64,000 bases of DNA from Acidobacterium sp. S8 (GCF_009765985.1 NZ_LMUM01000032.1:33093-97092); one strand, 5' to 3'. Shown: positions 54,322-63,819, counted from the first letter of the stretch. Numbers and translations: made by a program. The notes: generated by a model not told the origin, from the sequence alone.

Positions 54322-57300
54322 ATGATGAATCTACGAGAAAAATTTGGGAAAAAGGTAATCGGTTTCATGCGATCGGCGGCAGCCGAATGGAGAATGCTGA
54401 CGCTACTTCTCTGTCTTCTGGCCGCCGCTCCTGCGCTGTTCGCCCAGGGTGTGAGCGGGCGCATTGTCGGGACGGTCACAGATTCAAGCGGCGCGGCGAT
54501 CGCCGATGCGCACGTGACCGTCACCAACCAGGACACCGGGGTCAGTATTTCGGTTAGCACTGATCCCAGAGGTGACTACCAGGCAAGCAGTCTTCCACCC
54601 GGCAACTACCAGCTGCAGATCGAGGCACCCGGTATGCAGACCATGATTTCAAAGGGAATCGTGGTGACTGTGGATAACACCACGCCTGTTCCGGTGACGC
54701 TGCGGGTCGGCACGGCAAATCAGTCGGTCACGGTGACGTCTGCGAGCCCGCTCATCGACACGACCAGCTCGTCACTGGGGGAAGTTCTCAGCGGGCAAGA
54801 GGTGACGACTCTTCCCCTCAATGGGCGCGTTTTTTCCCAACTCGTGCAGACAGTGCCAGGGTCGGTTGCGGCAGGCTTTGGTAGTGCGCCAGAGGCTGCG
54901 GCAGGAGCCGGGTCGTTCGGCTCTATCACGGCCAGCGTGAATGGAATGCCCTGGGGCGGCACCACCTACACGCTGGATGGCGTGAATAATATGGAGCTGT
55001 TGAACGCCTTCATCAACGTAACGCCTCCCTTGGATTCCATTCAGGAGATGAAGATCTCCACTAACAACGCTGACATTACAGTGGGCACCTATGGTGGAGC
55101 CCAGGTGAACGCGTTCATCAAGTCCGGCACAAACGCATTTCATGGCTCCGCCTACGAGTTCTTTCGCGATGACGTACTGAATGCGAACCAGTGGCAAGCG
55201 ACCAGCAAGGCGCCTTATCGCGCCAACCAGTTCGGAGGATCGCTGGGCGGTCCGATCATCAAGAACAAGGCGTTCTTTTTTCTGGATTATCAGGGTCTGC
55301 TGCTGCGCAACGGCATCAGCTATATCCTCACGGTACCGACCGACCAGATGGCACAAGGCACTTTTCTGAAGAGCCAGTTTCCCAGCCCCATCTATGATCC
55401 CCTAACGAAAGCTCCCTTCCCGACCGTAAGCACGCCCCAGGGAGATGCCTGGCAGATTCCGGCAAACCGTTTCGATCCGGTTTCGGCAAATATGCTCGCC
55501 GGAAACAGGATCTGGCCGTCGGCCACGGATCAGTCCAGCATCAGTAACAACTACAAGGCGAACACAGTTGAGCCGGATGACAACCATCAGTTCGACGTTA
55601 AAGCCGATTACCAACTCACAGATAAGGACCGCTTTTTCGGTCGCGAATCCTATCAGCGGCGCGACTTATCGGCGCCGTCACCGGGCACGCCTTTCATCCA
55701 GATTGGCGACGTGAACGCGACGACGCGCGATCACAATGCGGCTCTTGGTTACAATCACACATTTTCTCCAACTATGCTGAACGAGGCGCGCTTCGGCTTC
55801 AACCGTTTCTACACGAAAGACTTCGGAAACGACCTCGGCACAAACGAGAACACCGCTCTCGGTATTCCGAACGGCAATGATGCAGCCTTCGGCGCAACCG
55901 GTATAGGCGATTTCAGCATCGGCAATATCGCAGCCACTGGTTCGCAGGGCTGGACGAACTCCCACCGCATCAGCAACTCGTACCAGATCACCGATAACCT
56001 CACAAAAGTGTGGGGGGCGCACACCTTTACCTTCGGCGAGGATTATCGGCGGTTACAAGCATCGCTGACCAACTCCGATGCGAACAAAAACGGTGATTTC
56101 ACCTACATTTCGGATTACACAAGCAGCTGCACTCTCGATCCATCGTGCGTAAATCCGGCGGGCGGCAGCCAGTTTGCCAGTTTCCTGCTCGGACTGCCTT
56201 CGTATATCGATCGCGGCTTCGTTGCCACCGAGCCTGCGACGCGCGCGACTCTGGCGGGTGTGTACGCCCAGGACCAGTACCGTGTGAAGCGCAACCTTAC
56301 ATTGACTCTGGCTCTGCGCTGGGATCTGATTACTGCCGCTATCGATAAGGAGAATCGTCAATCGAACTTCGATCTTGCCGCGGGCGTGCTTGACTTTGCG
56401 ACGGACGGAAATCGTGGTCCCAATGTCGATAACTATTATGGTGGCTACTCGCCCAGGGTAGGCTTTGCATACTCGCCCGGGAGGGGCGACACCACCGTAA
56501 CAGGCGCCTTCGGTATCACGCATTTCCCCGGAAATTTTGGCGCGATGGGCGGCTTTCTGGAGCGCAATTTCCCGTACTTCGAAGTCTTCACCAACCCCGC
56601 CCAGCAACGCAACGTGCCCCTGACGCCGCTGAGCATAGCAGGGTTGCCACAGTATGTCCCGACGCCGACGACCGCGCCCATTGCTCCGCCGCCCGGTATT
56701 TCCGTAAGCCTGATGGCGAAGGATATGCAACCCGATGCTGCTTATGCGTGGAACTTTGGAATTCAGCAAAAAGTCACAGATGCCATGGCCTTCAGCCTTA
56801 CATATGTGGGCACGCGCGGAGTGCATCTTTTCCGCCGTTACAACATCAACACGCCGCCACCGGGCGATACTCCGTTCAACTCCAGGTTGCCGTACCAGTA
56901 CTTCGATACATCAGGGGATCAATACGCGACCAACATCGGCTACGCCGGTGCAGATGGGGGATCGATCTATCACGGCCTGCAGACCGAGATGAAGATCAAC
57001 TTCTCTCGAACTCTGACCGGACGGGTGAATTACACGTGGTCGAAAGAGATCGACGACATGAGCGTCTGGTGGCCGCTTGATGATCGCTTGAACCGCGGCG
57101 AAGGAACTAACCAGGCGCCGAATATTCCTCAGAACTTCATCGTCAGCCTCGTTTATCAGCTTCCCTTTGGACGCGGCCAGCGCTGGCTCTCAACCGCGCC
57201 GCGAACTGCAGATCTGTTGTTGGGAGGCTGGCAGTTGAGTACTATTTCTAAACTGCAATCAGGCAGCCCCCTCACGTTTAACGCCGCCTATGACAACCTC

Positions 57301-57657
57301 GGCAGTGGGGTGACCAATCGCGCGAATGTGACCTGCCCATCAGTGCGGACGATCGGCTCCGTGTCTGAGTGGTTCGACACCAGCTGCTTCACCACACCCG
57401 CACCGTTTCAGCTCGGCAATTCTGGCTCTGGGAAGGTCCACGGACCCGGCTATTACAACGCGGATCTCTCCTTGTCGAAATCTGCAACGATTCGTGAAGG
57501 AATGAAGGTGAGCGTGCAACTCGATGCGTTCAATCTCACCAACACGCCACACTATTCGAATCCGGACACCAATCTTTCGGACTCCAACTTCGGGCAGATT
57601 GGTGGAACGAATGGAAACCCGAGACAGTTGCAGCTCGGAGTCCACTTCACCTTCTAG
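54322..57657 (+). CDS. TonB-dependent receptor, Oar-like, with carboxypeptidase-regulatory domain
   Basis: A second large outer-membrane receptor (1111 residues). AGGAG lies six bases before the ATG. Signal peptide ends ALFAQG. The carboxypeptidase-regulatory domain runs from GRIVGTVTDSSGAAIADAHV to YQLQIEAPGM; the plug has TLPLNGRVFSQLVQTVPG and YTLDGVNNMELLN; the barrel ends with RQLQLGVHFTF and a terminal Phe. It is followed by a strong hairpin and then two glycosidase-like exported proteins, so the substrate may be an oligosaccharide. The upstream gap contains CATTTGCCTAT at 54148-54158, related to the CATTTG-N-CCT elements in the central locus. Confidence 0.93.
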   Translation: MMNLREKFGKKVIGFMRSAAAEWRMLTLLLCLLAAAPALFAQGVSGRIVGTVTDSSGAAIADAHVTVTNQDTGVSISVSTDPRGDYQASSLPPGNYQLQIEAPGMQTMISKGIVVTVDNTTPVPVTLRVGTANQSVTVTSASPLIDTTSSSLGEVLSGQEVTTLPLNGRVFSQLVQTVPGSVAAGFGSAPEAAAGAGSFGSITASVNGMPWGGTTYTLDGVNNMELLNAFINVTPPLDSIQEMKISTNNADITVGTYGGAQVNAFIKSGTNAFHGSAYEFFRDDVLNANQWQATSKAPYRANQFGGSLGGPIIKNKAFFFLDYQGLLLRNGISYILTVPTDQMAQGTFLKSQFPSPIYDPLTKAPFPTVSTPQGDAWQIPANRFDPVSANMLAGNRIWPSATDQSSISNNYKANTVEPDDNHQFDVKADYQLTDKDRFFGRESYQRRDLSAPSPGTPFIQIGDVNATTRDHNAALGYNHTFSPTMLNEARFGFNRFYTKDFGNDLGTNENTALGIPNGNDAAFGATGIGDFSIGNIAATGSQGWTNSHRISNSYQITDNLTKVWGAHTFTFGEDYRRLQASLTNSDANKNGDFTYISDYTSSCTLDPSCVNPAGGSQFASFLLGLPSYIDRGFVATEPATRATLAGVYAQDQYRVKRNLTLTLALRWDLITAAIDKENRQSNFDLAAGVLDFATDGNRGPNVDNYYGGYSPRVGFAYSPGRGDTTVTGAFGITHFPGNFGAMGGFLERNFPYFEVFTNPAQQRNVPLTPLSIAGLPQYVPTPTTAPIAPPPGISVSLMAKDMQPDAAYAWNFGIQQKVTDAMAFSLTYVGTRGVHLFRRYNINTPPPGDTPFNSRLPYQYFDTSGDQYATNIGYAGADGGSIYHGLQTEMKINFSRTLTGRVNYTWSKEIDDMSVWWPLDDRLNRGEGTNQAPNIPQNFIVSLVYQLPFGRGQRWLSTAPRTADLLLGGWQLSTISKLQSGSPLTFNAAYDNLGSGVTNRANVTCPSVRTIGSVSEWFDTSCFTTPAPFQLGNSGSGKVHGPGYYNADLSLSKSATIREGMKVSVQLDAFNLTNTPHYSNPDTNLSDSNFGQIGGTNGNPRQLQLGVHFTF

Positions 57658-57665
57658 GACAATAC

Positions 57666-57699
57666 TGAGCGCGTGCTGGTGATCAACAGCACGCGCTCA
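57666..57699 (+). terminator. Hairpin terminator after the second TonB receptor
   Basis: TGAGCGCGTGCTG at 57666-57678 and CAGCACGCGCTCA at 57687-57699 are perfect 13-base complements with an eight-base loop, starting nine bases after the receptor stop. There is no T-run, so this may be Rho-assisted or may separate expression of the receptor from the two downstream glycosidase-like genes. Confidence 0.65.
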
Positions 57700-57734
57700 C
57701 CACCAAAGAAAATCTACGAAAGAAGGATTCTATT

Positions 57735-59300
57735 GTGAATAGGAGGAACTTCGTCTTAAAAGGTGCGGCTATGGCGCTCGCTTCCCGCTTGGATGGACTG
57801 CCTGCTCTGGCCTCTGTTGCCCTGAAAACAGGTGAAAACCTGATTCCTGAGACGCCGAGTGGAGCACCGAATTACTGGTGCACCTGGGCCGCTCAAAACT
57901 ACATGTACGGGCATCATCAGCAAGAGCTTCGACCGGAGATTCTGGAAGGCGACTCGGGAAGCCGGCTCGCTCACGAAGCAATGAACGAGCAAGTGCTTCT
58001 CGGCGAAGATGGATGGGCCCACGCCTTCTTTCCCCGCATTCGAAGAGATTTGTATCTCATGCTGGACGATGGCTGGGAATCGGGCGGAACAGCTACATTC
58101 GAGCTCGATGCAGACAAGTTTCCATCCTTCTCTGGTTCACCGGCAGAGCGACTTGCAGGATTGAACAAGGCCATTCAAACCGCGAACTGGCGCGGAGCTG
58201 CGCTCTGGTGCCGCAATACTCCAGGCGGTCAGCAGGATGAACGTTTAGAAATGCTGAGCCAGCAGGCGAGCATTCGCTATTGGAAAATCGATATGGGCGA
58301 TCCGGCCTTTCATCTCGTCGATTTGCGTAAAACGAACCGTACGCAGTTGCAGTTTGAGCATGTTCACGGAGAGAGCCCGCTAAATGGTGACTGGCGCCGC
58401 GATGGCAGATTTGGTGAGCAGCCGCGGGGCTCAAAAAGGCAACAGATTCTTGCGCACACAGATGTGTATAGAACGTATGACGTCACCTCGATTCTTTCTT
58501 TGCCGACGACGCTCGATAGGCTGGCGGAGATGCTGAAGGGAGCTCAGGGACAAAGCGATGTCCTAGCGCTCCTGAACGTCGAAGACGAAGCTTACGTCGC
58601 AGCGGTGATGGGCTGCACCATGGGAATTCTTCGCCATCCTATGAACGGCTTGCGACCTGGAGCGGATACGGATCTATTCTTCAATGGACCGCGACAGGCA
58701 AAGCGTCGTATGGACGAAGTGGTGCGCGCCATACGCTGGCAGCGCATTGCGCCGCCTTTCGCAGCCGGGCGCGGAAACATCGAAATCAGTAATGAGATCT
58801 TGACGGACAGTTGGGCCTTCGAGCGTGGACAAACATGGGAGGGAGATCTTGTTGGGCACACGACGCATCAGGGCGCACCTGCTTGCATCGTGCGGAATCT
58901 TGCCCTGCCGCGTGTGACATCTACTGGCGATAAGCCATTTGTGTTTGCGTCGAGATTTGCGAACGGAGCCGTTGCTATCGGTATGCAGGAGCGCACCCGT
59001 CCCGATCGCGCATGGTACATGCCTCTCGCAGATGTCGAGCTGCATGTAGGAGACGCGCCGGGCCCATACGGCATCTTCGGCAGCTGCAGAACGCTTACTC
59101 TCGTGTTCGACCGCCCTCTTACCGGTAAACGCATCCTGGCACAGGATCTGGCGACCGACGAAGCTTTGGACGTGACCGATCATGTTCACATTGAAGGTCA
59201 AAGGATTCTTCTGAGCGAGGCAAATCTGCGAAGTTTTGGATTGCGCGGTGCCACGAAAGGCGATCTCTCATCGCCTGGCCTCGTGCTGGGGTTGCGTTAG
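57735..59300 (+). CDS. Exported glycosidase-like protein related to clan-D (GH36/GH27-like) barrels
   Basis: A Tat-type leader (NRRNFVLKG, residues 2-10) precedes a TIM-barrel-like domain with YLMLDDGWESGG (residues 107-118), a WRGAALWCRN strand and RYWKIDMGDP (181-190), where Asp186 occupies the position of the nucleophile in WKxD motifs of alpha-galactosidase-type enzymes. The C-terminal ~150 residues are a beta-sandwich. GTG at 57735 has AAGGA eight bases upstream. The family assignment is by motif resemblance only; an alpha-galactoside or similar substrate is a guess. It is 29 bases upstream of the next glycosidase-like gene and shares direction with the TonB receptor. Confidence 0.6.
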   Translation: MNRRNFVLKGAAMALASRLDGLPALASVALKTGENLIPETPSGAPNYWCTWAAQNYMYGHHQQELRPEILEGDSGSRLAHEAMNEQVLLGEDGWAHAFFPRIRRDLYLMLDDGWESGGTATFELDADKFPSFSGSPAERLAGLNKAIQTANWRGAALWCRNTPGGQQDERLEMLSQQASIRYWKIDMGDPAFHLVDLRKTNRTQLQFEHVHGESPLNGDWRRDGRFGEQPRGSKRQQILAHTDVYRTYDVTSILSLPTTLDRLAEMLKGAQGQSDVLALLNVEDEAYVAAVMGCTMGILRHPMNGLRPGADTDLFFNGPRQAKRRMDEVVRAIRWQRIAPPFAAGRGNIEISNEILTDSWAFERGQTWEGDLVGHTTHQGAPACIVRNLALPRVTSTGDKPFVFASRFANGAVAIGMQERTRPDRAWYMPLADVELHVGDAPGPYGIFGSCRTLTLVFDRPLTGKRILAQDLATDEALDVTDHVHIEGQRILLSEANLRSFGLRGATKGDLSSPGLVLGLR

Positions 59301-59329
59301 CGGACGTCTGGTTTGCAGGATAAAGAAAA

Positions 59330-60784
59330 ATGAAAATCCGATATTTCCTCTTTGTACTCTTGTTCGCGGTTAGCCAGCTGGTGGCGGCTCAGCAGCCAGC
59401 GTCTTCATCGCCGCTTAGCTTCACCTCGTCGAATCCATCGCTGGTGCAAACATTTGAATGGGCTAAGAGTCAGGCTCTTGTGTACAGCCGGAGTGGGTCG
59501 AAAACTATGGGGCCATGGTATGAAGCGGCGCTTCCAGGACGAAATGCCTTCTGCATGAGAGATGTGTCACACCAGACAGAAGGCGGGGCTGCGCTGGGCC
59601 TGTTTGCCGCGAATCGGAACATGCTTGGCCGGTTCGCTCAATCTGCCGCGAAATCACGCGACTGGGCTGCGTACTGGGAGATAGACGGCGAAGGCCATCC
59701 TTCCACGGCAGATTACGTTTCTGACACAGATTTCTGGTTCAACCTGCCGGCAAACTTTGACGTGTTCGATGCCACCGTCCGCATGTGGCGCTGGACCGGA
59801 GATAACAGCTATCGTAACGATCCAGCCTTCCAGCGCTTCTTCCAGGTCACGATGAGCGATTACATCAAAGCCTGGCAGCTTGAACCTGACGTGATCACGA
59901 AGCGACCGCGCATCGCGAACCAGCGCCAGGCAGAAGGCCGCTTTGTTCATTCGCGAGGAATTCCAAGCTATACGGAAGGCTCGAAAGACTTCGTCTTCGG
60001 CACAGACCTGCTCGCGGCTGAGTATCGTGCAATGCGATCGTTCGATGAGATCGCAGCGGCGGACGAAGAAGAATCTACGCATACGGTGCAACGAAATGCA
60101 GGCGATATACAGTCTCTACTCGAAAAGGTTGGGTGGTCAGAACAAGATCACCACTATTTTGGAACGATCCGCAAAGATCTGAGCGGATACGGATCCGCCG
60201 ATACTCTCGTACTGTATTTTGGTGCTGCGAAAAACCCGGCGCATATTCGCGGCGCGCTCGATTATATTTCCTCACCGGCATATTGGAGCAAAATCAATAT
60301 CGAGGAGGAAAGTTACGTTCCGCTCACGCTATTTCGGTACGGCAGAACCGAGGCCGCATATCAGGTGCTGGCTGACATCAGTAGTCCAGGAAAGAATCGC
60401 CGCGAATATCCCGAGGTTTCGTACGCGGTGATCGAAGCGATCGTAAGCGGAGTCATGGGTGTATCGCCTGGCCACATGAACGAGAAGTTCGATGTGAGCA
60501 CGATCTCGAGACTGCCGACCGATAACGATCGCGCGACCCTCTCCGGGCTATCCATCAGGCAGAACCTGATCGACGTTGCTCATACAGGCGGATCGACGAC
60601 GCGCTTGAAGAATAGCTCCGGACCGGCACTGCGGTGGCGTGCAGAATTTGCAGGAGCTTTAGATTCCTTGAAAGTAGACGGGAAAAAGGTTCCTGCGAGT
60701 CAAGCCACTACGGAAGAGGGTATCGTCATCAGTTGGACGGATGTAACGGTATCTCCCGCCGCCGTGGTTGTGGTCAGCAGATGA
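59330..60784 (+). CDS. Exported six-hairpin glycosidase-like protein
   Basis: A Sec signal peptide (FLFVLLFAVSQLVAAQ) precedes an alpha/alpha-barrel type domain. MGPWYEAALPGRNAFCMRDVSHQTEGG (about residues 61-87; read the PGRNAFCMRDVSHQ core) and DFWFNLPANFDVFDATVRMWRWTGD are typical of six-hairpin glycosidases, which include rhamnosidases and unsaturated glucuronyl hydrolases. The C-terminus (GALDSLKVDGKKV, ITWTDVTV-like end) is a small beta domain. ATG 59330 is 29 bases after the previous stop. I cannot name the exact GH family. It may complete the breakdown of an oligosaccharide imported by the receptor upstream. Confidence 0.6.
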   Translation: MKIRYFLFVLLFAVSQLVAAQQPASSSPLSFTSSNPSLVQTFEWAKSQALVYSRSGSKTMGPWYEAALPGRNAFCMRDVSHQTEGGAALGLFAANRNMLGRFAQSAAKSRDWAAYWEIDGEGHPSTADYVSDTDFWFNLPANFDVFDATVRMWRWTGDNSYRNDPAFQRFFQVTMSDYIKAWQLEPDVITKRPRIANQRQAEGRFVHSRGIPSYTEGSKDFVFGTDLLAAEYRAMRSFDEIAAADEEESTHTVQRNAGDIQSLLEKVGWSEQDHHYFGTIRKDLSGYGSADTLVLYFGAAKNPAHIRGALDYISSPAYWSKINIEEESYVPLTLFRYGRTEAAYQVLADISSPGKNRREYPEVSYAVIEAIVSGVMGVSPGHMNEKFDVSTISRLPTDNDRATLSGLSIRQNLIDVAHTGGSTTRLKNSSGPALRWRAEFAGALDSLKVDGKKVPASQATTEEGIVISWTDVTVSPAAVVVVSR

Positions 60785-60792
60785 TTTCCTTT

Positions 60793-60826
60793 AGCGGAGT
60801 GCATCCAACAGCGGAGTGCATCCAAC
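60793..60826. repeat. 17-base tandem duplication
   Basis: AGCGGAGTGCATCCAAC occurs twice head to tail, at 60793-60809 and 60810-60826, just after the stop of the glycosidase-like gene. It appears to be a simple recent tandem duplication; no coding frame or known repeat family is involved. Confidence 0.85.
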
Positions 60827-60880
60827 GTTGATCGGTGGGGAAACTCTTGTTCCTGTGGCGGCTTCTCGCAAATTAGACTC

Positions 60881-61132
60881 TCAATCCCGGTCATCTCTCG
60901 GGTGCTTTTGTTTTTCCGCTGTCATAATCCAATCCACCTTTGAAAACGGAACGAAAGAATAGGCGGTCTCACTCAGCAAGGCGGGCAGGGCCTCGCCGGT
61001 GGTCTTCTGTTTCAGTTCATTAGCAAATGTCGTTCCCTCCACCCAGATTCCACCCTGCTCGATCGAGTAGTTTGCAGTCATTACTGGTATATCGAACGCC
61101 GAGAATTTTATGAGTGCTGCTTGGTTAGCCAT
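60881..61132 (-). CDS. Small conserved-looking protein of unknown function
   Basis: An 83-residue open frame starting at ATG 61132, chosen over an upstream start because GGGAGAGG lies about six bases before it. It begins MANQAALIKFSAFDIPVM and contains IEQGGIWVEGTTFANEL and YSFVPFSKVDWIM, with a polar tail rich in Lys, His and Asp. It has no signal peptide, membrane segment or recognised motif. Codon use looks like real coding sequence, but I do not recognise the family. It lies convergent to the glycosidase-like gene. Confidence 0.45.
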   Translation of the reverse strand: MANQAALIKFSAFDIPVMTANYSIEQGGIWVEGTTFANELKQKTTGEALPALLSETAYSFVPFSKVDWIMTAEKQKHPRDDRD

Positions 61133-61458
61133 GAATTCCTCTCCCAATACGCAGGCCTATTCTCGTGAGACGAAAATCCTCCAACCAAGTTCCGATAGGC
61201 CGAATATATTGTTAAGATGCGATCCGCTGATCCGAAGAAACGGACCGCAGACCGAGCCGAGTTTGGCACGCATTGCCGTCCTTGGTTGGCAGAATCCGAG
61301 GCTGTAACAGCGCCGAGGAAGCAGATTGGAAGTCATGTCAGCCATGATCCTTGATCATGAGTGAAGGTAATCAAGTTCATTGTCGGATGTCTGATCGTTT
61401 AGGGCGCCTCTTGCGATCAAGGGTTCCCTGCGTCTACGTCAGTTGCATCAAATAGCTC
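61133..61458. other. Intergenic region, no gene seen
   Basis: About 325 bases between the small minus-strand gene and DUF72. The only structure I see is a perfect 7-base inverted repeat CATGATC-CTT-GATCATG at 61343-61359, without a T-run. The region presumably holds the divergent promoters of the two flanking genes. Confidence 0.6.
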
Positions 61459-62172
61459 ATGCATTGGATCGGAACAGCCGGTTGGTCCGTTCCTGCGGAC
61501 GCAGAAAAACTGGGAACCCACCTGTATCGTTACTCCCGCATCTTTTCCTGTGTTGAGATCAATTCTTCGTTTTACCGTTCGCATCGTGCTGCAACCTGGG
61601 CCAGGTGGTCACAAGAGACACCATCCAGCTTTCGTTTCTCAATCAAAGCCCCGAAAGCGATAACTCACGAACGGAAGCTACGAAACGCAGCTGATCTGCT
61701 TGAAGCATTCTTCGAACAGATTGAGCCCATGGGCCAGAAAACAGGTCCCATTCTTTTTCAGCTTCCACCGTCACTTTCATTTGATCTGGAGGTGGCGGAA
61801 GACTTCTTTTCCTCGCTGAGAAGACTTTATAAGGGCGAGGTTGTCCTTGAGCCGCGTCATAGAACCTGGTTTACTGCTTCGGTGAATGCGATTCTCAAAA
61901 ACCTGACGATCACGAGGGCGGCGGCCGATCCAGCTAAAGCCGATCCGGTAGCTGCTGAACCCGGAGGAGATACGGGATTGGCCTATTACCGGCTACACGG
62001 CACTCCGAATACTTATTATTCGAAGTATGAGGATGATTTCCTGATTGCGCTGGCATCCAGAATCAAACTTCGCGGTAACGTTTGGGTTGTCTTCGACAAT
62101 ACAGCGCTCTCGTATGCGTATTCGAACGCTCTCCAACTACAGGCACTTGATCGCGAGTCCTTAGATATATAA
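61459..62172 (+). CDS. DUF72 family protein
   Basis: A cytoplasmic TIM-barrel-like protein of unknown function. It starts WIGTAGWSVPADAE, continues with CVEINSSFYRSHRAATWARWSQETPSSFRFSIKAPKAITHE, here cited as INSSFYR and FRFSIKAPKAITH, then GPILFQLPPSL and ends with YYRLHGTP and VWVVFDNTALSYAYSNAL. These blocks are the signature of DUF72 (YecE-like) proteins. The length (237 residues) fits the usual 230-280. Monocistronic and convergent with the SYLF gene, with a strong hairpin between the two. Confidence 0.92.
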   Translation: MHWIGTAGWSVPADAEKLGTHLYRYSRIFSCVEINSSFYRSHRAATWARWSQETPSSFRFSIKAPKAITHERKLRNAADLLEAFFEQIEPMGQKTGPILFQLPPSLSFDLEVAEDFFSSLRRLYKGEVVLEPRHRTWFTASVNAILKNLTITRAAADPAKADPVAAEPGGDTGLAYYRLHGTPNTYYSKYEDDFLIALASRIKLRGNVWVVFDNTALSYAYSNALQLQALDRESLDI

Positions 62173-62341
62173 GCATATTGCAGAAGCCAGAACGCTCATT
62201 GCTTATCAGATCAATCGCTGCTTCTACGGAAAGAATGAAGTTGGTTTTTCAGTAGAGATGACCTGCCGGCATTTGGAAGATCTCCAGTGGATCACAAACA
62301 GCAGCAATCCTTGTCCTCGTCATACCAACCGACGAAATCGC

Positions 62342-62374
62342 CATAGAGAGCCCGCTGGTCGCGGGCTCTCTATG
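62342..62374. terminator. Bidirectional hairpin terminator between convergent genes
   Basis: CATAGAGAGCCCGC-TGGTC-GCGGGCTCTCTATG is a perfect 14-bp stem with a five-base loop. It lies between the DUF72 gene (ends 62172) and the SYLF gene (ends 62440 on the other strand), so it probably stops transcription from both sides. Neither side has more than a short T-rich stretch. Confidence 0.75.
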
Positions 62375-62439
62375 TGTCTATAGATTTTGTACCAACCCTG
62401 CCTCGCTTAAGAGACAGTGAAGACTCGCGGTTTCGATCT

Positions 62440-63144
62440 TTACTTTCCGGTTGCCTTATGAGTGACACCACGGCGAAATAGTTCGTTCACCGTTGCCACA
62501 AAATGCGCAGCCGCCGGTGGGGTAGGCACGCCGCCCGCGAGGATTTTTGCATATGGAACGTCTTGACCATAGACCTTTTCCGTATCAGAGGTATTCTGAT
62601 GCACTACATCACCATTAAGGTCAATGCCCGCGAAAAGTCCCTTGCTGCGCGAGTAGGTCAAAAATTCGGCATTTGCCAACTCGGTTGTTGAGGCTTGTGA
62701 ATCGCGACCTACGGGACCTGCGGCGACAGCAATGTCTCCGCCCAGTTTCGCCTTATCTTTGAGCAGATCGTCCATTGCGTGGTGATTCATACCGACAAGC
62801 ACCAAATCCGTGGACTGGCCGCCGATTTGGAAACCGAAACTTGCGCCTTCCAGTTGAATAAACGCTGGAGCACTCCATCCACCTCGGCTGGTTCGGCAGG
62901 TTGCAACGCCCTGTCCGTACTCGCCTCCGAAGACGAATGCCCCCTTCTTGAAGGAAGGCACGACCAGCACACATGTAGCTTTGGACGCGATATCGAGTGG
63001 AATGCCCTTGTCCGGGGTATTCAAGAGTTCATGGAGCACGGCGTGTGCGGCATTAATGCGTGCATCAATCTTCGTCGTATCCTGAGCCAGAACAGAAGGG
63101 CTTAGGCTGATTGCAATCAGAGCTGCTGAAAGTAAAGCTTTCAT
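62440..63144 (-). CDS. SYLF/Ysc84-domain lipid-binding protein, exported
   Basis: A small periplasmic protein with a Sec signal (ALLSAALIAISLSPSVLAQ) and a full Ysc84/SYLF actin/lipid-binding-type domain: IPLDIASKATCVLVVPSFKK, FVFGGEYGQGVATCR, WSAPAFIQLEGASFGFQIGG, VGMNHHAMDDLLK and the typical DIAVAAGPVGRDSQA, then SRSKGLFAGIDLNGDVV. Bacterial members bind phosphoinositide-like lipids in vitro; their physiological role is unclear. The gene is monocistronic and follows the hairpin at 62342 in convergent orientation to DUF72. Confidence 0.9.
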   Translation of the reverse strand: MKALLSAALIAISLSPSVLAQDTTKIDARINAAHAVLHELLNTPDKGIPLDIASKATCVLVVPSFKKGAFVFGGEYGQGVATCRTSRGGWSAPAFIQLEGASFGFQIGGQSTDLVLVGMNHHAMDDLLKDKAKLGGDIAVAAGPVGRDSQASTTELANAEFLTYSRSKGLFAGIDLNGDVVHQNTSDTEKVYGQDVPYAKILAGGVPTPPAAAHFVATVNELFRRGVTHKATGK

Positions 63145-63364
63145 AGATTCCCTCGCGCTTGGTTAACAAAATAGATAGGTTACAAGCATACATCCAATTT
63201 AGAGCAAGATTTCGGTCTTCTGGTTGTGTGGTCGCTATCAATAGAAAGCCATTGTCATTCTTACATTGCTAAATCTCTTTAACGACTCGCTCAATTTCAC
63301 ACTGAGTCGGCATTTAACCTCGCGTGCATCATGTTGATATGGAAGCTCGGCGAAGCTCTTTCTA

Positions 63365-63673
63365 ATGTTTGCACGATTTCGCAACTCTTTTGTTCTCGTC
63401 GTGATTTTGCAGATGAATCTGTTCAACGCTCTCCCCTATTCGGATTCTGTCGTAGCGCTCGAGGCAGCGAGAGCGAACCTGCCTGACTATCTCATCTCCG
63501 ACATTATGATGCCGGGGCTGAATGGCGTCGAACTTGCGATCGCCGTACAGCGCGAAATCCCATGGTGCAAAATTCTTCTATTTTCCGGCGAGGTGGGAGT
63601 GTGGGAACTGATCATCGAGGCCGACAAAAGTTGGCTCGTCACCTATGGTAAGCCGCTCGTCCTGTCCTTTTAG
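63365..63673 (+). pseudogene. Decayed response-regulator receiver domain
   Basis: The middle of this 102-residue frame is a recognisable receiver core: EAARANLPDYLISDIMMPGL followed by NGVELAIAV and CKILLFSGE, including the phosphoacceptor Asp and the MMPGxNG turn. The first strand with the acidic Asp pair is replaced by hydrophobic sequence, and the C-terminal strand with the conserved Lys is not recognisable. The frame therefore probably represents a remnant rather than a functional regulator. No partner kinase is adjacent. Confidence 0.55.
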
Positions 63674-63819
63674 GTTGCGGCCACAACATCATGTGCCAAC
63701 TGCGGTCTAGCGACATTGACTGCTCATAGCGGCACCGAGATTCGTGGTGCACTGCTAGTTTAATTCCCATCCGCCCCGTCCGGTTCTTCGGTCACTCGTC
63801 TTGTTTGAGTCGTGCTGCC

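Noticed and set aside
56053..56826. A 257-codon minus-strand frame inside the second TonB receptor
   Set aside because: Shadow of the receptor barrel coding sequence.
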